Of a stretch of 64,000 nucleotides of DNA, positions 10,891 to 22,444 are shown in pieces; the stretch's first letter is position 1; each line of letters begins with the position of its first letter. Made by a program: the position numbers and the translations under genes. The stretch is from Ectobius pallidus (lineage: Eukaryota; Arthropoda; Insecta; Blattodea; Ectobiidae), in contig CAXKWD010000005.1 of assembly GCA_964059195.1 (NCBI GenBank), forward strand, positions 91,215,882-91,279,881. The letters are read 5' to 3'. The notes under the pieces were generated by a model, which ran no database searches, was not told where the DNA came from, and saw only the letters and a program-made list of their open reading frames with translations.

Positions 10891-11149
10891 ATACTTTACT
10901 TCCCTTTCCTCTAAGCCCCCTTAATTTACCGATATAAAAATAATTGCAGCTTCCGAAAAGTTTGTCAATTTAATTTTCGTTAAATTGTGACAAACACAAA
11001 CTGTAACACACACACGCAAACTGTGGTAGATACATGGACATAACCAGAAGTAGAAGTTGAAATCACATAGACTTAAATGGTGATACTATCTCCCTCGGGG
11101 AGACTTCACATGTTTTTCTAGAAGAACTTAGAGAAATAATGTTTCGGGA

Positions 11150-11250
11150 TCTGAACTAATGTGCGTGAAATAAAATTTCCTATAAAAGGTGCCAGTGTTG
11201 TGTGGGTGCGAGAGGAGGACACTTCTAGAATCTCTTGTGATGAGGTATAT
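11150..11250 (+). pseudogene. Transposase C-terminal remnant (right arm)
   Basis: This is the mirror image of the left-arm remnant. The stretch GGTGCCAGTGTTGTGTGGGT and onward encodes a degraded RCQCCVGARGG-like C terminus just inside the right arm. It is present only because the element is an inverted duplication of the 3' end of a transposon. Confidence 0.55.
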
Positions 11251-11335
11251 GCTCTCTTATTTTCAGTGTAATTGTGACTGCAATTGCGAGAACCTGAATC
11301 ATTACACGGTTAGCAGTTTCATTTGCGAAGATATA

Positions 11336-12024
11336 CAGTTAACCCTCGATATAATGCCACGTTTTCTAACATTTAGTGGCAAAAAGCGAAGGTGGCACTA
11401 AAACGAAATTTAATTTCTAAAATAAAAATGGCATAATACATCGCTGTACCGTGTTATGAAAGAAAAATTAAATAATAGGCAAATAGAGAACTCTAGCACA
11501 AAATAAAATACTGTACAGTAACTTAATATATTACTTATATCCAGTGGTACAGTACACAAAGGGGTTGAAAATCATGTAAGTGAGTAACTGTAACTCAGTA
11601 ACTATTGTAGTGTTTAACAGCTGAATGCTCACTGGACTAAAAGAAGAGAAAGTTTGGAATGTTTCGTTGTATGAAGAGCTCTTTCTACCTGCTCCACCCT
11701 CACGCAGGCTGTCTGTCAGACTTCATTCCACTGCACTATATTTACAGTTAGTGGCAGGGGAACACTCACTTCTTGGAAATACAGTACAGAATGTTTCTTA
11801 AATAATCTTCCTAACATTCACGCCAGTTTTAAAAGAATTCTGCAACTGGCAAAAATTCACTGCAAGCTATATTTTGTAAAAATCTTGTCTTATACATTCA
11901 CTGGCACTACGAATTGGCACAGTTTCCTATGTATTTTATATGGGAGTAGATCCGTTCACTTGCATTTATTGGCGCAGTGCGAGGGTGGCACTGTAAAGAG
12001 GGACATTATATCGAGGGTTGACTG
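11336..12024. mobile_element. Pogo/Tigger-like MITE nested in the fold-back arm
   Basis: Near-perfect terminal inverted repeats, CAGTTAACCCTCGATATAAT at the left and CAGTCAACCCTCGATATAAT (reverse complement) at the right, are flanked by TA (11334-11335 and 12025-12026). Removing the 689 bp rejoins a sequence collinear with the arm of the 18.7-kb fold-back (GATA..TTTC then CGATCGCTCGG). CAG..CCTCGRTATAA ends with TA targets are typical of pogo/Tigger elements. No transposase frame remains. Confidence 0.9.
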
Positions 12025-12119
12025 TATTTCAAGCGATCGCTCGGGAGATAGAGCAGTAGCTGCCTCCAAGCAGATCCCCGCGCGATCAGCCAACTCATAC
12101 GTGAGACACGCTGTATATT

Positions 12120-12425
12120 GTTCTATGCATCTTAGTAACTAAATATGTAATTTTTTCTTCCTAAAGTTGATCAATTATAATACCTTAATATATAATTTAA
12201 TTGAGATATTTTAGACAACTTTTACGATAATAAAAGGTGCAGGTACAGAGTGCAAAATTGCGACCAAGTTTGATTAAAATAAGAATAAGGAATAGTTATT
12301 CTTTGTTCATGTAGATGTCACAATTAGTATGTAATATTATTATGCAATTTAACAAGATAATGCGAAGTGTGAAACATGGGATACGGATATGGCTCGTGAG
12401 AAAGAATGAGCGGCACACTCCAGTA
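12120..12425. other. Spacer, nothing recognised
   Basis: AT-rich sequence between the fold-back element and a GC-richer block. Confidence 0.5.
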
Positions 12426-12429
12426 TGAC

Positions 12430-12750
12430 TATTGAAACGGGGGGGGGGTGGTTATGAGGCCACATGTTTGCAGTGAACAGCCCTGTAGGGACGGCACCTC
12501 ACATTGCACCCTTATCAGAATCGGCGAGGAGGAGGAGGAGGTTGTGAAACAGCTCCCAACTGAACTCTTATCAGTCCGCCAGGGCGGATCTCAGGGGATG
12601 AGGAGCTGTATTGCCCCACCCTAATCATGCTACCCCCAGTCATAAGTCTCCAGAGACACATCGAGTAGTACAGCTTACACGCTCGACCGAACAGTTATCA
12701 CATACGACATCAAGGCAATACCGGTTCAAGTCCAGTGTGAGTGTGTTTTT
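12430..12750 (+). repeat. GC-rich repeat-like block ending in a box B-like motif
   Basis: A locally GC-rich island (G run at 12440, GGA repeat at 12527-12542) ends in ACGCTCGACCGAACAGTTAT and a box B-like GGTTCAAGTCC at about 12722, followed by GTGTGAGTG and T-rich sequence. A tRNA-derived SINE is plausible for the right half. No second copy was seen, so this is tentative. Confidence 0.3.
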
Positions 12751-12759
12751 TTCATTCTT

Positions 12760-13790
12760 CATAATTCGTACTCAGAAATCTACCCCAGATCGAACTCTTA
12801 CTGTATGTTATGTCATGTAATTGTCATCCAGTACTTTGAATTTTAACCCTAATGACAATATTGTGAATTTAGATTCACTCAAAGAAACGTAGCCGACTGC
12901 CATTTGCAATCAGATAATCTCGTAGTTTTTGTCTTCTGCGAAAGATGGCAGTTCATGGCGTCCGGTCAAGTCGAAGCTTCTTCTCAGTCGTTTTCTTGAA
13001 ATAAGTTAGTATTAAAATTAATACGAACAGAATTTATTTTATATCAACTACAGTCTGATTATTAGCAGATTCATTTCCTACTCTTGAAAGGTTTCAAGAT
13101 CGTTCCGTGTTTGATAATAATCGAAACCGCACCAATGTTATAATGAAAATCTGTATCGTGGTGAACATCATTATGATACCGTGGGAGATATTCCGAATGT
13201 CGCGCTGTTAAGAAGTCATTTAAGTATTTAAAACGAGTCTGAGGGTTAAAACTCTACCGAAGATATGAATTTATCGAGCGATGAAACCCATAGCATAATT
13301 TTCTCAGAAAGAAAATGAACTGCCATTACCGTATAGCAGACGGTGGTGTATGTTGGAGACCTCCATAAATCTACAACAAAACAAACAAAAAACAAAACAA
13401 AAAAACAAAAAAGTGTAGCAGAACAAATTACTTGTAGGCTTATATTTCTTACTGTTTCTCAGAAAATTTACACTTTCTTCTCATAGGATTACTGCCTAAA
13501 CGACGAGTATACAATGTTAATTTATTTAAGGTAGCTTTTTAACAGCCAGGCTCAACAGCGACCACAATAAATTAATACATTAATATTGAGTAAGTAAACT
13601 GACTATAATTGGAATAAAATTTAAAACATCCAAAGGATAAAATTGGGAGCCATGTACTGTACATAAAAAATCATTGTAAGGGAAATCCTTACCTAAACAC
13701 AATAAAATTAGAAAATAAGCGTGTAACTCTATGTTTTGAGAAACTGAGAACGCTTAAGTTGACTTATGCACACGGATCAGATATGAACGA
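12760..13790. other. Gene-poor spacer
   Basis: No supportable gene or element; includes an A-rich (AAACA)n patch at 13375-13412. Confidence 0.5.
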
Positions 13791-13791
13791 A

Positions 13792-13795
13792 TTTG

Positions 13796-13845
<50 letters not shown>

Positions 13846-13852
13846 TTTTTAA
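13792..13852. repeat. (TTA)n/(TTTA)n microsatellite
   Basis: An ATT tract passes into TTTA units and then a T-rich run. Confidence 0.9.
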
Positions 13853-13859
13853 TTTTTTT

Positions 13860-14635
13860 TGGTGAAAATGTGCTTTATTTATGTGATTTGTCACCACAAA
13901 CTTGCTGAAAGATTTAAAGGCGAAAAATCCTAACATCCAGGACAAAAATATCTATCGCCGACCAGCAATTTAAAACCGGAACGACAAAACGGAATCTGAG
14001 TGGCTACAATAAGTGGAGTTTCTTCTCATTAAACATCGTTGAATGCCCACTCCACGCTCCATTGCAGTGGACTGTAACCATCCAAGGTCGTGTCCGCAAT
14101 TTGTATGTTTACGGTTAGCCACGTATCCGCAACCCGGATGTTTTTACAGTTCCTCCGGCCCTCCAGTGGATCCATCCGCAACTAGTATTGTAGCCTAAGC
14201 AATCGAAGCTCTTCAAAAATGGTTAAAAGTGACAGTTTCTTGTTTTAAAACATATTCCGCCTCCTTAAAATATTCTGCTCTTCTTAATAAAATAATACTA
14301 AAGATAAAATAAAATAGGACTGAATTTAAAATCCCATGCTGATTAAATTGCCTTTTTCTCTGGCACAGGGTTAGCAGATAAACGTAAGATATAAGCCCAC
14401 AGATAGAATTTCAAGCAAAAAAAATCAAACGTTTCATCCTTTTCTCCATTATGGAAGCTCAAAACTCTTTCTAATTTTTCACGATCACCCCCACTAAATT
14501 AAAGAATGCGAAGAAAAAATCCTATGTATATTGATTCACATTCTGTTATTATTAAAAGTAAATAAATATAAATTAATATTTACTTAATCACACATACAGT
14601 ATTTACATATACCGATATATTCCTTGCCAGAGGGT
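13860..14635. other. Spacer with a slightly GC-richer part
   Basis: Around 14040-14190 the sequence is richer in GC and repeats short blocks such as TCCGCAAC and TCCGCAAT, but no family is recognised. Confidence 0.45.
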
Positions 14636-14639
14636 AATC

Positions 14640-14765
14640 TTTGCTAGTGTTCGTGCCTACCGTGCGAGATGTCCCAGTTCAAATCCATGGAAGTTGATGG
14701 CTCGAGACTGTAATAAAGCTCATGATTCGTGATTCTAACTGGCATAAGGCTCCCAACTTTTCAAA
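14640..14765 (+). repeat. tRNA-derived SINE-like fragment (same family as 8.96 kb)
   Basis: TTTGCTAGTGTTCGTGCCTA (box A-like) and AGTTCAAATCC (box B-like) are spaced as in pol III promoters. They are followed by CTCATGATTCGTGATTC and ACTGGCATAAGG, which parallels the tail of the 8.96-kb copy. Confidence 0.45.
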
Positions 14766-14769
14766 CAAC

Positions 14770-15298
14770 ATATTCATTTTTTTTTTCAATGCCACTCGGT
14801 GGTAGGGTGAAGGAAAGTAACGCCTTCTAAACAACTCCCCAGATAAGATATATAAAGGGGATACTTTAAACTTATGTTAATTGAAAATCATAAAACCGAT
14901 GTCCTACGATAAAACTTTTGGTCCAAATTTCTACAAATCATCAAATTGCGTCGTGTGACATAGATAAACGATGGCCTATAATAGACTATTGCCGTTGCTT
15001 TAAAGTATAGCCTACATAGGCCTACACGTTGGAGGGTAAATTTCATATTTTGCAACTTTTATATAGATTTTTACCGGACAACTTATGGCATAAAACTTAC
15101 ATAATTCTACAACTGAAACTTACCTAAAAAGTAACAAGTAGAAAAATAGACTATGCTAATTTTCAAAATAGCCTATAATAAAATTGCCAAAAATTGTAGG
15201 CCTACAATCTTGAAAACTCTTTCGGTGATTTGTTCCTTTTTATGCATCAATGTTGTGTACTAGGCATGTGTATTGCTATTTATATTACTATGACTATC
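14770..15298. other. AT-rich spacer
   Basis: No gene or element seen. Two TAGGCCTA octamers (15017 and 15197) fall here. Confidence 0.5.
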
Positions 15299-15299
15299 A

Positions 15300-15440
15300 T
15301 GGGTGATTCTGCCCGGAAGCAGGTCTAACGTCAAAGGAAGGAAATTATTCTTCTCTGAAAAATCTCCGACCCGGCTGGAAATCGAACCCGGACCGCCGGG
15401 ATGGCAGGCAGTCACGCTACCAATTCACCCACTGTGGCGG
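15300..15440 (-). repeat. tRNA-derived SINE, minus strand
   Basis: Read on minus it begins CCGCCACAGTGGGTGAATTG and continues GTAGCGTGACTGCC (box A region), then GGTCCGGGTTCGATTTCC (box B), then a body with a TTTTTCAGAGAAGAAT block. That tRNA-like order marks the head of a SINE. It is a single copy in this window and is not the same as the two larger SINE families. Confidence 0.65.
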
Positions 15441-15444
15441 ATAT

Positions 15445-16280
15445 ATTACTATAAAGAATGATTTTTTTTGTTCAAAATTAAAACCTCTAGTTCACAACAT
15501 TTCCCCACTCATAAGCTTTCATTTGATGTATACTAAATGCACATTCTAGCTTTTCTAGGTTTTGTTCATTTGAAGGGTAGAAAATATAGGAAAAAGAGTT
15601 AGAGTGAAGAACAAGGACAAAGTTGCACTCAAATGGTAAAACGTATACACGCTGTGATATTTAAAATTATTTTAGTGACTTCCTGTTGCAATTTTCATAA
15701 AAACTAGGTGTCATTTTGAAGCAGACAAATGTGGTTCCTTTCTGTAATATAAACAAAACAGAAAACAAATTTTTTATAAAAAATGACATTTTCAACGTGA
15801 ATGCACACCTTAAGGAAATATTAGTCTATAGCTAATGAATATGGAATACAAACTGGTATTGCTAAAAAATTGCGATAGATTGCAATATGTCATTTACACT
15901 TAACCTTGATATTGGGTAATTAGGTCAACTGTTCCATGAATAGGATAAAGATTAAAGACGGGTGAGATATACGCCCTTCCTGCATGCAGATCTGTGTTAC
16001 TTGAACGCACAGCAGAACCGATGTCGATTTGATGGCTAGAAAAAGACGAATGCATTTTATAATCGTTCCGGCGATCAAGCAGACTGTAGCAGCAAGGAGA
16101 GGGGATGAGCAGATTTCCATAACGATACTGTGCAAATCCATTGTCGCCAATCTGACAACGAGGGGTCGAGTCTGATTCATGTTGTCAACTCGATATGTAT
16201 CGATATCTCTACATTTGATTTACACCACCCCTTTCCATGTTGACTTGCCGGAAAGGGATAAGGGGCACATTGGTGATATT
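15445..16280. other. Spacer
   Basis: No supportable feature. The 86-codon minus-strand frame at 15920-16180 lacks recognisable motifs. Confidence 0.45.
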
Positions 16281-16281
16281 T

Positions 16282-16284
<3 letters not shown>

Positions 16285-16356
<72 letters not shown>
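16285..16356. repeat. (AAT)n microsatellite
   Basis: About 24 uninterrupted AAT units. They generate a poly-Ile or poly-Asn frame that is not a gene. Confidence 0.95.
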
Positions 16357-16363
16357 TTTAACT

Positions 16364-16567
16364 TTGAAATTACTCAATATTAAAAAGGAGGATATTGCAA
16401 ACAGAGAAAAGTTTAGGAAAGCAATATTTGATGGCGAATTTCCAGAGAAACCCAAGAAGAAAACGGGAAGTAAATGGACGGAAGAACGGAAACAACATCG
16501 CGAAAGATTGAAGTTTTGGGAAGACAAGAAGAAGACAGCTGTTTCACGTGGTCCTAAGCTGGTCTAA
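16364..16567 (+). CDS. Unrecognised 67-residue basic ORF, possible retroelement tail
   Basis: The predicted peptide is short and highly charged: KKEDIANREKFRKAIFDGEF, a Pro/Lys-rich linker, then a W-x-E-E-R-K-x-H-x-E-R-x-K-x-x-W helix-like segment and a basic end. It sits between two AAT microsatellites, a common position for 3' ends of retroelements. The codons look less random than in neighbouring frames, and a LINE ORF tail or a captured exon is conceivable. No domain, splice site or upstream continuation was identified, so its status as a gene is doubtful. Confidence 0.25.
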   Translation: MKLLNIKKEDIANREKFRKAIFDGEFPEKPKKKTGSKWTEERKQHRERLKFWEDKKKTAVSRGPKLV

Positions 16568-16579
16568 TCGAAAGGGAAC

Positions 16580-16608
16580 AAAATTAATAATAATTATAAT
16601 AATAGTAA

Positions 16609-16644
<36 letters not shown>

Positions 16645-16690
16645 GCATCATAATCATAATCATCATCATAATCATAATAAAATAATACAA
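16580..16690. repeat. Imperfect (AAT)n with (CAT)n patch
   Basis: Interrupted AAT units followed by ATCATAATCAT units. Confidence 0.85.
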
Positions 16691-16699
16691 ATTGATTTA

Positions 16700-17355
16700 A
16701 GTATATGGTCATGAACCGTCAAAATAATGTGCTACAAAATAATAGAATAGCCGGTAAAGCATTCGAACAAGTAGGCCTAGAGAAATTCAAATACCTGCGA
16801 GCACTATTAAAGATACAAATAACATTAAGGTAGAAGTTAAATGTCCATAGAAATCAGTCTTTGCAAATTTGTACTACTTTAGGATGAGAAAGAGGAGGAA
16901 GAAGAGGATGAAGAAGTGGAAAGGGAAGCGAGGAGGAAGGGGAGAATGAGGAGGAAGTGCTCACCAAACTTCAGCAGGTGCCTTCATATTTCTGTCTAAA
17001 TATAAGTGAACTTTAGGTTTTATTGCTGTCCTATGGTCATTGGCATTTTGTCCCACGAGGGGAGAGTAAAAGATCGACATTAGTAAATTGAGATACGAGA
17101 ATCGTAAGTGCATCATTGGAGAATCGAGAGAGAAGCTAGAAAAGACAATCCGAAAACGAGTATTTTTTAAATTTCCGTAGTTATCTAATGGACTTAAGGC
17201 ATGTGTATAGCATACTATTTTTTATATGATAGAGAATTACCTAGTAATTAAACAGTCACTTATGTGAAAATAATTAACTTAGAACAGCTGTTGTCAAGAT
17301 ACAATATTAAACAATTCAACCCCAGCACGTGACGCTGAAATCTATATTTCTTTCT
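16700..17355. other. Spacer with purine-rich tract
   Basis: The segment at about 16884-16960 is nearly all purine on the plus strand (GAGGAGGAAGAAGAGG-type). Otherwise AT-rich without recognised features. Confidence 0.5.
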
Positions 17356-17358
17356 TCC

Positions 17359-17783
17359 TGGGTCTCATTCTATAACTCGATTGGTATGACCTGAGACAAA
17401 CAAACGGCTGCGCAATAGTCTACGATTACGTAATCTAGACCTGCCTGACCTTCATAACACGTGATGTTCTTTTGCTAGTTCATACTGTACAGACCGTGTA
17501 AAAAAATCTTAGTTAGCCTCACAGCATTCAATAGTGAAGACCCAACAGCAGTATTCTGTGAGTTACATACCATTACCTAAATAATATTTCATAACTTTAA
17601 AAAAAACTTTATTCACTTTATTTTTGTTTTCAATAGTTACGGGCTATTATGAACAGCATAGTTTGGAATGAATAGTACAGTATATTCTCTTCTGCCCTTA
17701 CTCCACTGCTACCAACGGACGATAAGCTATCTGCACATGTTTGGCTCAGGTCTTACCGATCGAGTTATACTAGGATGCTTCCC
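17359..17783. mobile_element. Small TIR element (MITE), PIF/Harbinger-like ends
   Basis: The left end CTCATTCTATAACTCGATTG..GACCTGAG is inversely repeated at the right (reverse complement CATCCTAGTATAACTCGATC..GACCTGAG). Arms extend about 60 bp with mismatches. TTCTRTAACTC near an end recalls PIF/Harbinger-like elements, as does the larger element at 36.3 kb. No transposase is present and target duplications were not resolved. Confidence 0.6.
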
Positions 17784-17789
17784 TTATGG

Positions 17790-18655
17790 TAAGGTCAAAC
17801 CAACTTGATCGATACATCGATTACTTCAAAGCAGGCAGTGGGCAGGCGTACCAAGAGTTGACTGATGAATTATCGCAAGTCACTATTAAGATATAAAAAA
17901 TAAATACAGGTGAGATTGAAACTGTAAACTTCAACCAGATATATGTTTATATTCCACAACTGCAATAACAGATATAAAAATCACAGGCATTGATACAAGT
18001 TTGTTAAGTAGTGCGGTAAGTTAGGTTACCGGCAATGAATGTAGGGAAGTCGAGTTTCCACCATGATAGCGTGAACGGAAAATGTATTAAAACACTATCG
18101 TAGAAAACGAATGTATGGTTTTATTGCTAATTAAATTTAGTAATTTGTGAAAATCGCTGTCCTACTGGCAGTCCCGTAACTTAAGAAAGTAATTATGTGA
18201 AACATAATTTTAAAATTTAATTCGGTAATAATGACAAAATTCTTAATATTCATCACTTCTGTATTTCTTTATGCACAGGCTAAATATCCACTTTGGAAAG
18301 TGGTACAAACATTAGTATTTTAAATATTTTATCTCTTATTTCTTAACTTTTTCAAAGAATATATTACAGTAAAAATATAAACTTCTTATTTGAATGTGAC
18401 AATGGCGAAAGGTACCGAAGTAACTTCTTAGGTAAATTGAAATATGGCCATTGTCGGTATCCATGCACACAGACACACAAACATAAAGGTACTTACGTCA
18501 ATATTATTGTAAGGTGTGATAAATCCTATACGGGAAAAAAAAAAACCTATTGAGCTAAACAGTTTTCTTTAGTTAGCTAGACAGTTTTCAAAATTTTTCT
18601 TCAAGTGACTTAGGTACCTTTCTGCAATGTCACATTCATTTATAGATCAGCATAA
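17790..18655. other. Spacer
   Basis: No supportable feature apart from a short A run at 18535-18545. Confidence 0.5.
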
Positions 18656-18837
18656 AATATACAGTGTGTCCCACGCAAGAGTTGGCCAATCATGCGGGTT
18701 TCTGCGTCGCGCCGACTACAGCTCTATCTCCCGAGCGAGCGGGTGAAATATCTACGCTAATAAAGCCGCTAATGGCGTTATGATTCAGGTTCTCACATTT
18801 ACAGTTGGAATTACAATGAAAATAACCACGTACCTCA

Positions 18838-18948
18838 TCATAAGAGATGTTGGAAATGTCCTCCTCTTGCATCCACAAAACACTGGAACCTTTTTAAGAA
18901 ATTTTCTTTCACGTGCAAAAGTTCAGCTTCCGATATAGAATTAATTTC
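18838..18948 (-). pseudogene. Transposase C-terminal segment, left arm
   Basis: The minus-strand frame reads EINSISEAELLHVKENFLKR, then FQCFVDARGGHFQHLL and stop. It is the same C terminus as in the right arm with a few changes, for example Cys to Phe in the RCQYC motif. No catalytic part is present; it exists as part of the fold-back arm. Confidence 0.75.
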
Positions 18949-19200
18949 TCTTGTGATAGGCCTATGTGATATTGTCTTCAAGTTCTTCTAACAGTATGTG
19001 AATATTATTTATGGGGAAACTTGAAACATAAAGTGTATAAGTCAACTTCCCGTTCATTACAAAGGAAACGGGTGAAATATCTAGGCCTATGCTAATTAAA
19101 GCCCGCTGATGGTAATGATTCAGGTTCTCACAAAGAAAACCACACGTGATTTATCTGGCAAAGACAATAGACAATATCACATAGGCCTATCACAAGAGAA

Positions 19201-19308
19201 ATGAACTCTGTCTCGGAAGCTGAACTTATGCGCGTGAAAGAAAATTTCCTAAAAAGGTGTCAGTATTGTGTGGATGCAAGAGGAGAACATTTCCAACATC
19301 TCTTGTGA
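19201..19308 (+). pseudogene. Transposase C-terminal segment, right arm
   Basis: A 35-residue open frame runs MNSVSEAELMRVKENFLKR, then CQYCVDARGEHFQHLL, then TGA. A short helical segment followed by CxxCVxxxGxHFxHLL at the very end is typical of insect Tc1-like transposases carrying a DUF4817 helix-turn-helix (family knowledge). Upstream coding sequence is absent because the arm starts about 30 bp earlier. Confidence 0.75.
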
Positions 19309-19489
19309 TGAGGTACGTGGTTATTTTCATTGTAATTTTAACTGTAAATGTGAGAACCTGAATCATTACACCGACCGCGGCATTATTAGCGTAGATATTT
19401 CACCCGATCGCTCGGGAGTTGGAGCTGTGCCCGCCGCGCCGCAGGAATCCGCGTCATTGGCCAACTCTTGCGTGGGACACACTGTATTT

Positions 19490-21049
19490 TCTTCATAAGC
19501 CATGATTGTATTGTTTCACAGTATTTTCTTTTGCTACCCATTTATGAAAAAAATTATGTGGATTATACTCATTGTTGAACTGGCCATAAAAATATATCTA
19601 TACCAAGTAACTAAATGAGTTTGAAGCAGATATCGTGAGCAGAAGAGAATATACAATTTACCAACAAGGCATGTCCTCAAATTGCGCAAGGACCGTCTTG
19701 ACTCATTAGAGTTGCTTTATCAGGCGTGAAGATAAAACATTTTTATATCATGTTGCTAGTAATTATTTCAGCTTCGGGTTGTATAGGTAGGTTCCATTCA
19801 TTTCAGAAACGCCTCCTAGGCTAGTATAATGATAGGGTACATGGTACTACTGCTGCTACCTGGTGGGATGCTGCATCGTGACCACTAGCGTCGTAACAAA
19901 CAAGTACACTGGTACAGACTGTTTAAAAAAATCTATTCAAACAGGGTGATTTCAAAATTATGTACGTACAAATTTCTATGGGCAGTAGTGAAGCGACATC
20001 ATAAGTTCTAAATGATAAAACTTACTATAATGATGTATTGAACAGGAAATTCGAAATATGCTAAATGTAGAAACATAAATCGAGAAACATTTTGAAACTT
20101 CCTTAATTTGAAATATAACAGCCTATGCAAGGAACGCTTCTTAGGTGCGCCATTTTTTCTTGTAGAACAAAGAAACCACGAACGAATGCTGTCTCCAATT
20201 GAGAATGGAGATGATATATTTCAGGACTTGCCCTCTTTTTGTGTGTAACCTATGCTCTATTTTCATTCCATTTGGTCCACAATCTCATTCCATCTCCTCT
20301 TACTGCTATTCTTCCCACATTTTCAACAGTACTCTTTTTTTAATTTACGTCACAGTAGGCCAACAATTTTCAAATTTTCTTCGTTTTAATGCCAAGATTG
20401 TTGAATTCCTCCCCAGTTTGAAGTAAACATGAAGGTAATACATATTTCTTCTTTCAGCAAAGGTAAGCGTACTGGAAACAAAATAAATATAGCATGCTTG
20501 CAACAATGGGAAATAATGTTGCTTACTACCTCATTGCCTAAAGCTATTTTGGGTTAAAAATCTGTGTTCCCATATATCTGATTAATGTAACAGCTATGTA
20601 AGTAATTGAATGTGGAAATAATGGATGGCGTAAGTAAAATGAACCCCTAACTCGAGCTCACCAATTTCTTATCAATAAAAACTATTACAAAAGTACAATA
20701 TTATAATGTTAATAAAGCTTGCTATTACGCTTCTTCCATTTTCTTGCATGCATTCCTTACATTGACTGTTGGCAGTTGTTCCTCTGGTCCAGGCACTAAA
20801 TATTTCTTTATATTAATCTTTTAACTGCTGTGGTCATGAGCGCGAGCAAAATTGCTTAAATGCGCCCACACAGAGTAGACAATTGAGGCGTCTATATGCA
20901 AGCCCCGACATTTCCACTTCACTAAATTTTACAGGAAACAAGAAAAACGGCGATAGCGTACACGCAGTTAAAATGTGTACAAATCAGATTAATAAAAGAT
21001 TTATTGCCTATTTTTTTTTTAATTTTTTAATTAATTTATTTTTTATTTA

Positions 21050-21050
<1 letters not shown>
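19490..21050. other. Gene-poor spacer
   Basis: No gene or repeat family supported. A 75-codon plus-strand frame at 20199-20426 has no recognisable motif. Confidence 0.5.

Positions 21051-21091
<41 letters not shown>
21051..21091. repeat. (ATT)n microsatellite
   Basis: About 13 ATT units at the left edge of a dispersed repeat. Confidence 0.9.
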
Positions 21092-21092
<1 letters not shown>

Positions 21093-21260
21093 TTTACTCT
21101 TTCTACCCGTATCGTATTATAGGCGGAGAAAGTATTGTTTTCGATCCTTAAGTTCGAATTTTCAGGTCTCCTGAATCCAAAATCACATTTTTTGGAATCG
21201 TGTGTAGGGTGTGTGTCTATGAGTAGTGTGGTTTCAAAACCTTAAAATATTATAAACACG
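21092..21260 (+). repeat. Dispersed repeat family X, copy 1
   Basis: The order is TTTTTACTCTTTCTACCCGT, a GGCGGAGA block, AGTATTGTTTTCGA, then TTTCAGGTCTCCTGAAT and TGTGTGTCTATG. The same order occurs at 38.27 kb and 54.61 kb, always on plus. No coding capacity or termini were seen, so the class is unknown. Confidence 0.6.
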
Positions 21261-21264
21261 AATA

Positions 21265-21870
21265 TGACGACTTTGTGTTACTTAAAAGGCGTAATACTGC
21301 TTCACATTAGGTTTTTACAATGATTTCTATATTTTATTTTAACATTGATAGGTACTGGCAAAAATAACAAAGTTCAAAAATCGCAAACCTGATAATTATT
21401 TTAAAGCTAGATACAAATCTCAGTACGAAGGGGAAATATTGAACCAGTAAAATGTTCCCATTATTGCATGACTGAAGATTCATTTTATATTTTTTTCAAG
21501 CAACCAAACGCAGCAATATTAGTAGTGGAATTATTAAACATACATGTGAAGATATGCGAATGGTGACTACTTGAGCATCCAAACAAAAGCAATGAATTAT
21601 CTCAAGATGCCACAGCAATGTGAGTAGGGTATGCTAAAAGGAATATCCTTCCTTTGCATTTTACTTTTACCTAAACTATTATATGTAATGGGAGAGTGAA
21701 AGCAGAATTCGTGATATAATAAGGCAAGTGGCTTCTTCCAAATGAGAATCCCAATTAGGTTTCTGCGCTTATTGCAGTGAAAGGACTGCTTCTTCGACTA
21801 TGGTACACAGATAGCAATTCATATTTTCAATCAAATCATTTCCTTTTCACCCTTAACTATGGAGCATATT
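21265..21870. other. Spacer
   Basis: Possibly the continuation of repeat X, but similarity to the other copies fades. Confidence 0.4.
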
Positions 21871-21879
21871 CGTGATGAC

Positions 21880-21977
21880 TAGGGCTCGGAAGATGAAGAC
21901 CTAAAAATAACAGAAAAGGCCTATAAAATGACTTAATATTTCTAAATATGTATTTTAAAAAGGGGAATATACAGTAC

Positions 21978-22037
<60 letters not shown>

Positions 22038-22434
22038 CAAAGGACAAGTTTTAAGTATTTTATTGCTACTTTTATTATGTTTTCTATTATTGTTGTTATT
22101 TTTATATATTTATTAATGTTGTTCTTTTTTTGTCTGACGATAAGGATGCCAACTCAATAAATTGCATTTAACTGTGAGGTAAGGAATTGTGAGATCGCTT
22201 TGTCTTTAATGTTGGAAAAGTTAATTCTAAAGACAAAATAGGGAAAAGTGGAACGAAAGAATGAACATTTGCAAAAAAATGACCAACAGAGAATAAAATG
22301 CAGAAAAATGAAAAAAAAAATCAAAACAAAAGTAGGCTACTTTTGGTTTGTTTTAAGGCGAGACGGATTTATAGTGCATCCTGCATTGTCTGTGATGGCT
22401 TAAAAAATTAAATTTCATCAACTTCCGAGCCCTA
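21880..22434. mobile_element. hAT-like MITE with 8-bp target duplication
   Basis: The ends TAGGGCTCGGAAGATGA and (reverse complement of the right) TAGGGCTCGGAAGTTGA are flanked by GTGATGAC (21872-21879) and GTGGTGAC (22435-22442), an 8-bp duplication with one mismatch. An 8-bp duplication with short TAGGGC ends fits the hAT superfamily. The 555-bp interior is AT-rich, non-coding and holds an AAT microsatellite. Confidence 0.85.
21978..22036. repeat. (AAT)n microsatellite
   Basis: About 19 AAT units inside the hAT-like MITE. Confidence 0.95.
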
Positions 22435-22444
22435 GTGGTGACAT

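Larger units (their letters stand above)
10724..12113. mobile_element. Fold-back element of a DUF4817-type Tc1-like family, interrupted by a pogo-like MITE
   Basis: Inverted arms: the left arm (10724 to about 10890) is complementary to the right arm starting near 11110. Both contain the end of a transposase gene. The right arm is split by an unrelated TIR element at 11336-12024 and then resumes with CGATCGCTCGGGAGA. It ends in CAACTCATACGTGAGACACG and CTG before TA (12114-12115), matching the terminus of the intact fold-back at 18662-19484. The outer roughly 110 bp of the left arm are lost. Confidence 0.8.
18662..19484. mobile_element. Intact fold-back element of a DUF4817-type Tc1-like family
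   Basis: The element begins CAGTGTGTCCCACGCAAGAG and ends with its inverse, flanked by TA on both sides (18660-18661, 19485-19486). The two arms (about 18662-18978 and 19169-19484) are inverted copies of each other at high identity over more than 300 bp. Each holds the last codons of a transposase gene, so the element is an inverted duplication of a transposon 3' end. The roughly 190-bp spacer contains a third, partial copy of arm sequence. Confidence 0.92.
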
